NCBI RefSeq assembly: GCF_036173125.1
Contig: NZ_CP108054.1
Coordinates: 3,968,001-4,032,000 of the forward strand
Length of the DNA stretch: 64,000 nt
Direction: 5' to 3'
Source: Streptomyces sp. NBC_00286
GTDB taxonomy: Bacteria; Actinomycetota; Actinomycetes; Streptomycetales; Streptomycetaceae
Shown: piece after piece, positions 43,478-52,381 of the stretch
Numbering within the stretch: the stretch's first letter is position 1
How the letters are laid out: each line of letters starts with the position of its first letter
The notes under the pieces: model-generated
What the model was told of the DNA's origin: nothing
What the model saw: the letters and a program-made list of their open reading frames with translations, nothing else
The model's database searches: none
Translations under genes and position numbers: made by a program

Positions 43478-43981
43478 TCAGCTCGCACCCCCACTGCCGC
43501 TGGGTCTGGGGTGATCGCCACCGCGGAGCTGGTCCACGGCGTGGATCAACAGGGGCCGCAGAACGGCGAGTCCGTCCTTGACCCCGCCGGTGGAACCCGG
43601 CAGGTTCACGATCAGCGTCCGCCTGGCGACTCCGGCCAGCCCCCGGGACAGCGCCGACGTCGGCACCTTCTCCCTTCCGAACGCTCTGATGGCCTCCGCG
43701 ATGCCCGGCACCTCGTAGTCGAGGACGCGCCTGGTCGCTTCGGGGGTGCGGTCGGTGGGCGAGATGCCGGTGCCCCCGGTGGTCACGATGACGTCGTATC
43801 CGGCGTCGACGCCCCCGCGCAGGGCGGCCTCCACGGGGTCTCCGTCGGGGACGACGTGCAGCCCTTCGACGGTGAACCCCATGCTGCCGAGGTCCTTGGC
43901 GATCAGCGGGCCGCCCTTGTCCTCGTAAACGCCTGCGGCGGCACGGTTGGACGCCGTGAGGACCATGGCGCGATACGTCAT
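43478..43981 (-). CDS. moaB: Molybdenum cofactor biosynthesis protein MoaB/Mog
   Basis: 167 residues. Molybdopterin-binding fold with [20 protein letters not shown] (about 68-87), the MPT-binding loop, and [13 protein letters not shown] near the C-terminus. It adenylylates molybdopterin. ATG at 43981 overlaps the moaC stop by 4 bases (ATGA). Part of a Moco/division block. Confidence 0.93.
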   Translation of the reverse strand: MTYRAMVLTASNRAAAGVYEDKGGPLIAKDLGSMGFTVEGLHVVPDGDPVEAALRGGVDAGYDVIVTTGGTGISPTDRTPEATRRVLDYEVPGIAEAIRAFGREKVPTSALSRGLAGVARRTLIVNLPGSTGGVKDGLAVLRPLLIHAVDQLRGGDHPRPSGSGGAS

Positions 43982-44457
43982 GTCCGGCTCCAGTCGCCCG
44001 ACTTGCCGCCCGTCTTCTCCTCGACGCGTACGTCCGTGATGACCGCCCCCTTGTCGACCGCCTTGACCATGTCGATCACGGTGAGAGCCGCCACGCTGAC
44101 CGCGGTGAGGGCCTCCATCTCCACCCCCGTACGGTCGGTGGTCTTCACGGTGGCCAGGATCTCGACGGCGTCTTCCGCGACCGACAGATCAATCTTGACA
44201 CCCGACACCGACAACGGGTGGCACAGCGGAATCAGGTCCGGTGTGCGCTTGGCGCCCATGATGCCCGCGATGCGCGCGGTGGCCAGTGCGTCGCCCTTGG
44301 GGAGGCCCTCGCCGCGCAGCAGCTCGACCACCCGGGGCGAGACCAGGACCCGGCCGCTGGCGCGGGCGGTGCGCGCGGTCACGTCCTTCCCGGACACGTC
44401 GACCATGCGGGCGGCGCCCGCCTCGTCGATGTGGGTCAGTCGGTCGTTGGTACTCAT
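43978..44457 (-). CDS. moaC: Cyclic pyranopterin monophosphate synthase MoaC
   Basis: 159 residues, normal for MoaC. It converts the GTP-derived 3',8-cyclo intermediate to cPMP, the second half of the first step of molybdenum cofactor synthesis. Motifs: [40 protein letters not shown] and [20 protein letters not shown] with K/D active-site residues in [12 protein letters not shown] at 44457 follows GGGAG; an in-frame ATG at 44490 is weaker. Coupled to moaB downstream. Confidence 0.95.
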   Translation of the reverse strand: MSTNDRLTHIDEAGAARMVDVSGKDVTARTARASGRVLVSPRVVELLRGEGLPKGDALATARIAGIMGAKRTPDLIPLCHPLSVSGVKIDLSVAEDAVEILATVKTTDRTGVEMEALTAVSVAALTVIDMVKAVDKGAVITDVRVEEKTGGKSGDWSRT

Positions 44458-44511
44458 GGCGCTCCCGGTCGGGCCTGTTGTGCGCGACACGGTACCGCCA
44501 TCCCGGCCCGG

Positions 44512-45834
44512 TCAGCCGAGGAGTACCACCTCGACCTCGGTGCCGGGCTCCACGGATTCCACGGTCTCGGGGACCACGATCAGCGCGTCGGCGCGGGCGA
44601 GGGCCGCGATCAGGTGCGATCCGGCGCCGCCGACGGGGGTCACCTCTCCGTTCGCGTACCGCCCGCGCAGGTATTGACGGCGTCCGGCGGGCGAGGTCAG
44701 CGCCTTGTCGGTGTTCAGGACCGCCCTGGTCGTGGGCCGGTGGATGTCGTCGACGCCCATCAGGGTGCGGATCGCGGGGCGTACGAACAGCTCGAAGGAG
44801 ACGTACGAGGACACCGGGTTGCCCGGCAGGGCGAGCAGCGGGGTGTGGTCGGGGCCGATGGAGCCGAAGCCCTGGGGCTTGCCGGGCTGCATGGCGAGCT
44901 TGCGGAACTCGATGCCGCTGCCGGGCTCGTCCTCGTCGCCAACGGACTCCAGTGCCTCCTTGACGACGTCGTACGCCCCCACGCTGACACCGCCCGTGGT
45001 GACCAGGAGGTCGGCGCGGATGAGCTGGTCCTCGATGGTGGCCCGGAGGGTCTCGGCGTCGTCGGTGACCGCGCCCACGCGGTAGGCGATGGCTCCGGCG
45101 TCGCGGGCGGCGGCGGTCAGCGCGAAGCTGTTGGAGTCGTAGATCTGGCCGTTGCCCAACTCCTCGCCGGGCTGGACGAGTTCGCTGCCGGTGGACAGGA
45201 CGACGACGCGCGGGCGCGGGCGCACCCGTACCGTTCCGCGGCCGATCGCTGCGAGCAGTGCGATCTGCGGCGGACCGAGGATCGTGCCCGCTTCCAGGGC
45301 GCGGTCCCCGGCCTTGACGTCGCTGCCCTTCGCGCGCACGTGCGCGCGTGCCGGAGCGGGACGGTGCACCTGGACCTCTCCGGAGGCGCCCTCGGGGGCC
45401 GCGCTGTGGGCGCGCATCCGGGAGACGGGGCCCTCGCCGAGGCCGCCGTCGGTCCACTCCACGGGGACGACGGTCTCGGCGCCCGGCGGCAGCGGGGCGC
45501 CGGTCATGATGCGGGCGGCCTCGCCGGGGCCCACCCGGAGCGGCTCGGCCGGACCCGCCGCGACGTCCCCGACGACCCTGAGGACGGCCGGGAACTCCTC
45601 GCTCGCGCCCGCGACATCGGCGACCCGGACCGCGTACCCGTCCATCGAGCTGTTGTCGAACGGCGGCAGGGAGACCGGCACCGTGACGTCCTCGACCAGG
45701 ACACAGCCCTGGGCGTCGAGGAGTTGCAGCTCGATGGGTTCGAGGGGACGGACGGTCGTGAGGATGTCCTCCAGGTGCTCGGTCACCGACCAGAGGTGGT
45801 CCTGGCCGGTGACGCGGGTCGCGGCGCTGCTCAA
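44512..45834 (-). CDS. moeA: MoeA / gephyrin-like protein (probable Glp)
   Basis: 440 residues, four-domain MoeA plan. It has DAQGCVLVEDVTVPVSLPPF, DNSSMDGYAVR (MPT site), ARIMTGAPLPPGAETVVPVE, LSTGSELV, IYDSNSFALTA, LVTTGGVSVGAYD and LALPGNPVSSYVSFELF. MoeA inserts molybdate into adenylylated molybdopterin. The neighbouring sepX/glpR, rimJ, galU and folate cyclo-ligase genes are the surroundings of corynebacterial Glp, a MoeA-like division protein, so this copy may act with SepX. The start is TTG at 45834 with GAGGAG about 12 bases upstream, 5 bp after galU. Confidence 0.92.
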   Translation of the reverse strand: MSSAATRVTGQDHLWSVTEHLEDILTTVRPLEPIELQLLDAQGCVLVEDVTVPVSLPPFDNSSMDGYAVRVADVAGASEEFPAVLRVVGDVAAGPAEPLRVGPGEAARIMTGAPLPPGAETVVPVEWTDGGLGEGPVSRMRAHSAAPEGASGEVQVHRPAPARAHVRAKGSDVKAGDRALEAGTILGPPQIALLAAIGRGTVRVRPRPRVVVLSTGSELVQPGEELGNGQIYDSNSFALTAAARDAGAIAYRVGAVTDDAETLRATIEDQLIRADLLVTTGGVSVGAYDVVKEALESVGDEDEPGSGIEFRKLAMQPGKPQGFGSIGPDHTPLLALPGNPVSSYVSFELFVRPAIRTLMGVDDIHRPTTRAVLNTDKALTSPAGRRQYLRGRYANGEVTPVGGAGSHLIAALARADALIVVPETVESVEPGTEVEVVLLG

Positions 45835-45839
45835 AGTTG

Positions 45840-46742
45840 CTACATCTCCTCGGTGACGTAACTGCGAAGCCAGGTCCGGAAGTCCGGGCCCAGGTCTTCA
45901 CGTTCGCACGCGAGTTGGACAATGGCACGCAGGTAGTCGCCTCGGTCGCCGGTGTCATAGCGACGGCCCTTGAAGACGACGCCGTGCACGGGCCCGCCGA
46001 TCTTCTCGTCGGCGGCGAGCTCCTGGAGGGCGTCGGTGAGCTGGATCTCGCCGCCGCGGCCCGGCTCGGTCTTGCGGAGGATGTCGAAGACGTGCGGGTC
46101 GAGGACGTAGCGGCCGATGATCGCGTAGTTCGACGGGGCGTCCGCCGCGGACGGCTTCTCGACCAGGTCGTGGACCTTGACGACGTCGCTGTCGGGGGTG
46201 GTGTCGACGGCCGCGCATCCGTAGAGGTGGATCTGCTCGGGTGCGACCTCCATGAGGGCGATCACGCTGCCGCCGTACTGCTCCTGGACCTCGACCATGC
46301 GCGCCAGCAGGGGGTCGCGCGGGTCGATCAGGTCGTCGCCGAGGAGGACGGCGAAGGGCTCGTGGCCGACGTGCGGAGCGGCGCACAGGACGGCGTGACC
46401 GAGGCCCTTGGGGTCGCCCTGGCGTACGTAGTGCATCGTCGCGAGGTCGCTGGACTCCTGCACCTTGGCGAGCCGGCTGGCGTCGCCCTTCTTCTGAAGG
46501 GCCGATTCCAGCTCGTAGTTGCGGTCGAAATGGTCCTCAAGGGGGCGCTTGTTGCGGCCCGTGATCATGAGGACATCGTCGAGGCCCGCGGAGGCGGCTT
46601 CCTCGACCACGTACTGGATCGCCGGCTTGTCGACGACCGGCAGCATCTCCTTGGGAGTGGCCTTGGTGGCCGGCAGGAACCGGGTACCGAGGCCTGCTGC
46701 GGGGATGACAGCCTTGCTGATCCTGGGGTGTGCCTGAGTCAT
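45840..46742 (-). CDS. galU: UTP-glucose-1-phosphate uridylyltransferase
   Basis: 300 residues. Nucleotidyltransferase signature VIPAAGLGTRFLPATKATPK (about 12-31), KPAIQYVVEEA, GLGHAVLCA, AVLLGDDLI and VEKP. It makes UDP-glucose for cell-wall and storage glycans. ATG at 46742 follows AAGGTGA; GTG at 46751 is a weaker alternative. It is 5 bp from moeA downstream and divergent from the folate cyclo-ligase. Confidence 0.95.
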   Translation of the reverse strand: MTQAHPRISKAVIPAAGLGTRFLPATKATPKEMLPVVDKPAIQYVVEEAASAGLDDVLMITGRNKRPLEDHFDRNYELESALQKKGDASRLAKVQESSDLATMHYVRQGDPKGLGHAVLCAAPHVGHEPFAVLLGDDLIDPRDPLLARMVEVQEQYGGSVIALMEVAPEQIHLYGCAAVDTTPDSDVVKVHDLVEKPSAADAPSNYAIIGRYVLDPHVFDILRKTEPGRGGEIQLTDALQELAADEKIGGPVHGVVFKGRRYDTGDRGDYLRAIVQLACEREDLGPDFRTWLRSYVTEEM

Positions 46743-46836
46743 GCCGGTCACCTTATCCGGTGCCTATGGTCGGAATATGTGGCTCCGGTTAATTCGCTCT
46801 CATATGAGCGCATCAGCAAAAGTACGGGAGCGAACT

Positions 46837-47460
46837 GTGAGTCGACCGAGACCAGATGCGGAGCCTGGCAAGCGAATGTTGCGGCAGGAGTTCCTCCTGG
46901 TGAGAAGCCGGTTGACGACTGATGACGCGGAGGAAACGGAGGCCGCGCTCGTCGTTCGTGCGCTGGAGCTGCCCGAACTGACGCAGGCGCGAACCGTGGC
47001 GGCGTACGTCTCCGTGGGGAGTGAGCCGGGTACGCGCGCGCTGCTCGACGCGCTTCACGCGCGCGGGGTACGCGTTCTGCTGCCGGCCCTGATGGCGGAC
47101 AACGACCTGGACTGGGGTGCGTACGACGGTGAGGGCTCGCTGGTCCGCGTACAACACCGGGGAAAAATGGCCCTCCTGGAGCCCGCGGGCGAGCGCCTCG
47201 GACCGGATGCCGTGCTGTCGGCCGACGCCGTCCTGCTGCCGGGGCTGGCCGTGGACGCGCGCGGGATGCGGCTGGGGCGCGGCGGCGGGTCGTACGACCG
47301 GGTGCTCGCGCGGCTGGAGCGGGCGGGGGCCGATCCGGCGCTGGTGGTGCTGCTGTACGACTCCGAAGTGGTCGATCGTGTCCCTGAGGAACCGCATGAC
47401 CGGCCGGTGCACGCGGTGGTCACTCCTTCGGGAGTACGCCGCTTCCGTCGACGCCCGTAG
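46837..47460 (+). CDS. 5-formyltetrahydrofolate cyclo-ligase
   Basis: 207 residues. Family motifs: KRMLRQEFLLVRSRL (N-terminal K/R ATP site), VGSEPGTRALLDALHARGVRVLLP, PGLAVDARGMRLGRGGGSYDRVLA (the GxGxGxYDR loop) and HAVVTPSGVR. It converts 5-formyl-THF to 5,10-methenyl-THF with ATP. GTG at 46837 has GGGAG 6 bases upstream and gives the usual length; ATG at 46804 has no such signal. Divergent from galU, as in mycobacteria. Confidence 0.93.
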   Translation: MSRPRPDAEPGKRMLRQEFLLVRSRLTTDDAEETEAALVVRALELPELTQARTVAAYVSVGSEPGTRALLDALHARGVRVLLPALMADNDLDWGAYDGEGSLVRVQHRGKMALLEPAGERLGPDAVLSADAVLLPGLAVDARGMRLGRGGGSYDRVLARLERAGADPALVVLLYDSEVVDRVPEEPHDRPVHAVVTPSGVRRFRRRP

Positions 47461-47509
47461 AGACTCAACTGCATGTAGAGGCTGATCAGCCTGTAGTGGC
47501 CGATCTGCG

Positions 47510-47541
47510 AAATGGCCCTCCACGCGCGTGGAGGGCCATTT
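47510..47541. terminator. Perfect 16-bp palindromic terminator with T run
   Basis: AAATGGCCCTCCACGC and its exact complement, ending TTTT. It lies between the converging cyclo-ligase and acylase genes and can serve both. Confidence 0.9.
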
Positions 47542-47576
47542 TCACGGTGAGGCCGGCCGAAGACCGGCCGTCCGGC

Positions 47577-50321
47577 TCAGGGCTTCAGCACCAGCGTGTC
47601 CTCGGTGTTCTCGTCGACCGCCCGCTCTGTGGAGACCCAGTCCAGGAGTTCGCCCTTGGCCCACTTGTCGGTCTGGTCGATGTAGTGCTCGTTGTAGGCG
47701 TGCCCGGAGGCGCCGGTGAGGTTGATCCACTTCGATTTGTCGAAGTCGTCGAGGTTCACGACCATCCGCATCGACGGCACCCAGACCACGGTGTAGCCGC
47801 CCGCGGCGTTCCAGCCGGTGGCGCTGACGGCGGCCTCGCCGCCGCCCAGGTTGTACGGGCCGCGGTTGAGCATGAACTGCAGGAAGCCGGGGCCGTCGGT
47901 GCCCATGGTCTGGTTCTTCAGGTACAGCCGGTGCAGGCGGCCCCAGTTCCAGGTGTCCATGTCCTTGCCGAGCTTGGCGGTCAGCTCCCAGCGGGCGTCC
48001 TCCAGGGCCCGCGCGAAGAGCTCGTCGCGGTTCTTGGCCGCCTTCTCGGTGCGGTTGCCGGGCGCCTTCCACCAGTCGCTCTTCTCGTCGTCGAGAAGCG
48101 ACCTGACCACCTCGAACCAGCGGTCCCCTCCGTCCGGCTGCGCACTGTCCGCGTCACGCTGACCGCACTCCCGCACCCGCCGGTCCTCGTCGGCCGGACC
48201 GGTGGTGTCGACCGGCTCGACGTACAGGCACTGGCCCTCGACCCGCAGCTCCTTGGGCAGCTTGTTGCCGAACGCGAGCTTCAGGATGTTGCGCCAGACG
48301 GCGTTGAAGTAGGCGGCGGCCGCAGAATCGGCGTCCTGGGTGTAGTTCCAGCCCTCCAGGAGCTTCTGGCCGTCCCGTACGTCCTTGTCGGCGACGTCGA
48401 TCTTGAGCAGCAGGGGCACCAGGAGCTTGGCGATCTCGCTGCTGTTGTCGAGCTGCATCTGGCGCATGTCGTCGGTCGAGACCTTGCCGCCGCCCTTGAG
48501 CTTCGACTCGATGAGATCGGTTATCCGCTGGCTGCGTGTGCCGTAGCCCCAGTCCGTAGTGAGCGTGTAGGGGTACTTCTCCTTGTCGACGACGGCCTGG
48601 TTGGCGGTCACTATGTAGCCGCGTTTCGGGTTGTACTCGTAGGGCAGCTCGGACTGCTTGATGTAGCCGGTCCACTCGTACTTAGAGTCCCAGCCGGGCG
48701 ACGGGAGCGAGCCGTCGCCCGCACCGCGCTTCGGGATCCTGCCGGGCAACTGGTAGCCGATGTTGTTCTGCTGGTCGGCGTAGATCAGGTTCTGCGAGGG
48801 CACGTCGAACAGGGCGGCGGCCTTGCGGAAGCCGTTCCAGTCGGTGGCCTTGTTCATCGCGAAAACGGCGTCCATAGAGGTGCCCGGTTCCAGGGCGGTC
48901 CAGCGCAGCGCGATGCCGTAGCCGTCGCCGCGGTCGGGTGCGTCCTGGTCGACGGTGGCCTTCTTGCCGACCTTCACGAGCTCGTCGTCACGGTCGGAGA
49001 GCAACGGCCCGTTGTTGGTCTCCCGGACGACGATCGTCTTGCTGTCGCCGCCCGCGACGTCGATCTTCTCCTCGCGCGTGGTGAAGGATCTCACCTTGCC
49101 GTCGTACTCGTAGCCGTCCCCGGTGAGCTTCTCCAGGTACAGGTCGGCGACATCGGCACCGGAGTTGGTCATCCCCCAGGCGATGTTCTGGTTGTGGCCG
49201 ATGATCACGCCCGGCAGGCCCGCGAAGGTGTACCCGGAGACGTCGTACTGGCACTCGTCGGAGACGCCCCTGCAGTGCAGGCCCATCTGGTACCAGACCG
49301 ACGGCAGCGACGGCGACAGATGCGGATCGTTGGCGAGGAGCGGCTTGCCGCTGATGGTGTGGGCGCCGCCGATGACCCAGGAGTTGGAGCCGATGCCGTT
49401 GCCGTTCACGCCGACGGCCGTGGGGACGTCGTCCAGTTCGTCGTAGAGGCCCGACAGCTGGCTCTGGAGACCGTCCGGGGCCGTGGCGCCGCCGGCGAGC
49501 CCGGAGCCCCCTCCGGAGGCGTTCGTGCCGCCGCTCTGCTCGTACTCGTCGGTGCTCCGGTTGTACTCGCCCTCCTGGACGATCGTCTTGTTCCGGTCGT
49601 ACGGGTACTGCGGGTACAGGTCCTCGATCTGCTGCGGGCCGAGGCGGCTGGTCATCAGGGAGCGGTCGATCTCGTCCTGCATGTTGGCGCGCAGGTCCCA
49701 GGCCATCGCCTTGAGCCAGGACACCGAGTCGACCGGAGTCCATTCCGCGGGCTTGTAGTCGTTGGAGAAGCCGAGCGCCGCGTACTCCAGGGAGATGTCG
49801 TCGCCGTCCTTGCCCTTGAGGTAGGCATTGACTCCCTTGGCGTACGCCTGGAGGTACTTCTTCGTCTCGGCCGACAGCTTGGTCTTGTACTCCTGCTCCG
49901 CGACCCGCTTCCAGCCGAGGGTGCGCAGGAACTCGTCGTTGTCGACCTGGCCCTTGCCGAACATCTCGGAGAGCCTGCCGGACGTCATGTGGCGGCGGAC
50001 GTCCATCTCGTAGAACCGGTCCTGCGCCTGGACGTAGCCCTGCGCCATGAACAGGTCCTCGTCGGTGTCGGCGTAGATCTGCGGGATGCCGTTGGCATCA
50101 CGCTTGACGTCCACCGGTCCTGACAGACCGTCCAGTTCGATCGATCCCTTGGTCTGCGGGAAGGAGGCGCGCACGGTGCCGATGGTCCAGAACGCCCCGA
50201 AACCGACGCCCCCGATGATGGCCAGAACCAGGACGATCAGGATCAGACGGGCTCTGCGCCCCTTCTTCCTGCCGGACTTGCCGCGCTTCTGACCGGAAGA
50301 AGAGGTGGTGTTGGGGGGCAT
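47577..50321 (-). CDS. Penicillin acylase-family N-terminal-nucleophile hydrolase
   Basis: 914 residues. A basic N-terminus and one membrane segment (about 25-48) direct export. The alpha part (about 60-290) has VDVKRDANGIPQIYADTDEDLFMAQGY in pieces, and the beta chain would begin after G311 with S312-N-S-W, the autocatalytic Ser nucleophile. VNGNGIGSNSW is the expected cleavage site, preceded by a Gly/Ser spacer. Later motifs HLSPSLPSVWYQM and GVIIGHNQNIAWGMTNSGAD are typical. Relatives hydrolyse penicillins, acyl-homoserine lactones or lipopeptides. ATG at 50321 follows AAGGA; an earlier start at 50387 has no signal. Natural substrate unknown. Confidence 0.92.
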   Translation of the reverse strand: MPPNTTSSSGQKRGKSGRKKGRRARLILIVLVLAIIGGVGFGAFWTIGTVRASFPQTKGSIELDGLSGPVDVKRDANGIPQIYADTDEDLFMAQGYVQAQDRFYEMDVRRHMTSGRLSEMFGKGQVDNDEFLRTLGWKRVAEQEYKTKLSAETKKYLQAYAKGVNAYLKGKDGDDISLEYAALGFSNDYKPAEWTPVDSVSWLKAMAWDLRANMQDEIDRSLMTSRLGPQQIEDLYPQYPYDRNKTIVQEGEYNRSTDEYEQSGGTNASGGGSGLAGGATAPDGLQSQLSGLYDELDDVPTAVGVNGNGIGSNSWVIGGAHTISGKPLLANDPHLSPSLPSVWYQMGLHCRGVSDECQYDVSGYTFAGLPGVIIGHNQNIAWGMTNSGADVADLYLEKLTGDGYEYDGKVRSFTTREEKIDVAGGDSKTIVVRETNNGPLLSDRDDELVKVGKKATVDQDAPDRGDGYGIALRWTALEPGTSMDAVFAMNKATDWNGFRKAAALFDVPSQNLIYADQQNNIGYQLPGRIPKRGAGDGSLPSPGWDSKYEWTGYIKQSELPYEYNPKRGYIVTANQAVVDKEKYPYTLTTDWGYGTRSQRITDLIESKLKGGGKVSTDDMRQMQLDNSSEIAKLLVPLLLKIDVADKDVRDGQKLLEGWNYTQDADSAAAAYFNAVWRNILKLAFGNKLPKELRVEGQCLYVEPVDTTGPADEDRRVRECGQRDADSAQPDGGDRWFEVVRSLLDDEKSDWWKAPGNRTEKAAKNRDELFARALEDARWELTAKLGKDMDTWNWGRLHRLYLKNQTMGTDGPGFLQFMLNRGPYNLGGGEAAVSATGWNAAGGYTVVWVPSMRMVVNLDDFDKSKWINLTGASGHAYNEHYIDQTDKWAKGELLDWVSTERAVDENTEDTLVLKP

Positions 50322-50443
50322 CGCTGTCCTTGCTGTCCTCACGCGAGCGGCAGGCGGGGCCGTGCTTTTGACTGAACGCAGGAGCAACCATAGGTCAGGG
50401 CTCGACGCGCCCTGACGCGGAGTCCGGAACGGGCTGCTTCAGG

Positions 50444-50467
50444 CGATCGGGGCCACAACCCCGATCG
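50444..50467. promoter_or_regulatory. 9-bp hairpin or palindrome between the acylase and antiporter genes
   Basis: CGATCGGGG pairs with CCCCGATCG around CCACAA, 65 bp before the antiporter start. It could be an operator or leader hairpin; the gap shows nothing else. Confidence 0.4.
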
Positions 50468-50532
50468 TCAAGAAAGCGTCAAGAGTTAGGTAAAGTAACG
50501 AAGTACTTGCATGGCCGAGAGGGGAGCACCCG

Positions 50533-52038
50533 CTGACTGTCCACCACCTCAACCAGCTCCTGCTCGTCTGCTCTCTCGTTCTGCTCGTCGCGGTGGCAGC
50601 GGTTCGCATCTCTTCACGCAGCGGGCTCCCCAGCCTGCTCGTCTACCTGGGCATCGGCGTCGCCATGGGGCAGGACGGCGTCGGCGGCATCCACTTCGAC
50701 AACGCCGAACTGACCCAGGTCTTCGGGTACGCGGCCCTGGTCGTGATCCTGGCCGAGGGCGGTCTCGGCACGAAGTGGAAGGACATCAAGCCGGCGCTTC
50801 CGGCCGCCTCGTCACTGGCTCTGGTGGGCGTCGCGGTGAGCGTCGGCGTCACGGCCACGGCGGCCCACTACCTGATCGACCTGGAGTGGCGGCAGGCGCT
50901 CATCGTCGGCGCGGTGGTCTCCTCGACGGACGCGGCGGCGGTCTTCTCGGTGCTGCGCAAAGTGCCCCTCCCCGCACGCCTGACGGGCATGCTGGAGGCC
51001 GAGTCCGGCTTCAACGACGCTCCGGTGGTCATCCTCGTCGTCGCCTTCTCCACGGCCGGTCCGGTGGAGCACTGGTACGCGCTGATCGGCAAGATAATCC
51101 TGGAGCTGGCCATCGGCGCGGCCATCGGGCTCGCGGTGGGCTTCGTCGGCTCGTACGGGCTGCGTCATGTGGCACTGCCCGCCTCCGGCCTCTACCCGAT
51201 CGCCGTCATGGCCATCACGGTCATGGCCTACGCGGGCGGGGCGCTCGCCCACGGCAGCGGCTTCCTCGCCGTGTATCTGGCGGCGATGGTGCTCGGCAAC
51301 CAGAAGCTGCCGCACTGGCCCGCCACCCGCGGCTTCGCCGACGGGCTCGGCTGGATCGCCCAGATCGGCATGTTCGTCCTGCTCGGCCTGCTGGTCACGC
51401 CGCATGAACTGGAGGACGACTTCTGGCCCGCGCTGGCCATCGGCCTGGTGCTGACCGTGGTGGCGCGCCCCCTGAGCGTCGTGGTGGCGCTGCTGCCGTT
51501 CCGGTTTCCTTGGCGGGAGCAGGTCCTGATGTCCTGGGCGGGGCTGCGCGGCGCGGTGCCCATCATCCTGGCCACGATCCCGATGGTGAGCGGCATCGAA
51601 GAAAGCCGTCGCATCTTCAACATCGTCTTCATACTGGTCGTCGTCTACACCCTCGTACAGGGCCCGACTCTGCCCTGGCTGGGCCGCAAGCTGAGCCTGG
51701 ACAAGTCCGCCGCCGAGGCGGCCGACCTGGGCATCGAATCGGCGCCCCTGGAGCGACTGCGCGGACATCTGCTGTCCGTCGCGATCCCGGAGGGGTCGAA
51801 AATGCACGGCGTCGAGATCAACGAACTGCGGCTGCCCCCAGGAGCCGCCGTCACGCTGGTCGTACGCGACGGTGAATCGTTCGTGCCACTGCCCACGACG
51901 ATCCTGCAACGCGGCGACGAACTCCTCGTGGTGGCCACGGACCCGGTCCGGGACGCGGCCGAGCGGCGACTACGGGCGGTCGGGCAGGGCGGCAAGCTGG
52001 CGGGGTGGCTCGGGACGGGCGGGAACGGCACTTCGTAG
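50533..52038 (+). CDS. CPA1-type potassium/proton antiporter with RCK_C domain (CvrA/NhaP2-like)
   Basis: 501 residues. About 12 membrane helices of the Na+/H+ exchanger fold, with LAEGGLGTKWKDIKP, VVSSTDAAAVFSVLR (ion-binding Asp) and ESGFNDAPVVILV. The C-terminus (about 415-490: GSKMHGVEINELRLPPGAAV, RGDELLVVATDPV) is a TrkA-C domain that may sense a ligand. I choose a CTG start at 50533: it gives the complete first helix (TVHHLNQLLLVCSLVLLVAV) and has GGGGAG 6 bases upstream. The first ATG/GTG in frame, GTG at 50593, would cut helix 1 and has no Shine-Dalgarno. Confidence 0.88.
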   Translation: MTVHHLNQLLLVCSLVLLVAVAAVRISSRSGLPSLLVYLGIGVAMGQDGVGGIHFDNAELTQVFGYAALVVILAEGGLGTKWKDIKPALPAASSLALVGVAVSVGVTATAAHYLIDLEWRQALIVGAVVSSTDAAAVFSVLRKVPLPARLTGMLEAESGFNDAPVVILVVAFSTAGPVEHWYALIGKIILELAIGAAIGLAVGFVGSYGLRHVALPASGLYPIAVMAITVMAYAGGALAHGSGFLAVYLAAMVLGNQKLPHWPATRGFADGLGWIAQIGMFVLLGLLVTPHELEDDFWPALAIGLVLTVVARPLSVVVALLPFRFPWREQVLMSWAGLRGAVPIILATIPMVSGIEESRRIFNIVFILVVVYTLVQGPTLPWLGRKLSLDKSAAEAADLGIESAPLERLRGHLLSVAIPEGSKMHGVEINELRLPPGAAVTLVVRDGESFVPLPTTILQRGDELLVVATDPVRDAAERRLRAVGQGGKLAGWLGTGGNGTS

Positions 52039-52248
52039 GGGGATGCTGTTCGGGATCTGGCTTTCCCAGGAGCACGGTGATTGATACCTGTACGATGAAG
52101 GCGCACTCAGATCGACCCACCTCTGCCTGACGCAGAGCTGGCGCGACCGTATGGCGGCCGCTGCCCTCCCAGGGGCCCGGTATCTACCGCAGTTCCGCGC
52201 AAGAGGACAGCTCTCGGCGCCTCCCGCAGGGTGAGCCGAAGGGGCGCG
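52039..52248. other. Gap after the antiporter, no gene seen
   Basis: 210 bp without a supported gene or a hairpin close to the antiporter stop. The next structure is the long inverted repeat at 52249. Confidence 0.5.
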
Positions 52249-52314
52249 TCGGTGATGAGGGCGCGACCGTGCGGAGGCCCGAAGGGTTGAGCACGGTCGC
52301 GCCCTCATCACCGA
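52249..52314. repeat. Perfect 24-bp inverted repeat with 18-base loop
   Basis: 52249-52272 (TCGGTGATGAGGGCG... CGTGC) is exactly complementary to 52291-52314. It lies 210 bp after the antiporter and 67 bp before the MFS gene. A terminator or leader attenuator is likeliest; the stem is longer than the usual terminators in this window. Confidence 0.75.
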
Positions 52315-52381
52315 CTTGAGCGCCCCGGAGGCGAACCAGCAATAAAGGGGTCGCGCTACCAGGCGGCAGAAAGGCACGGCC

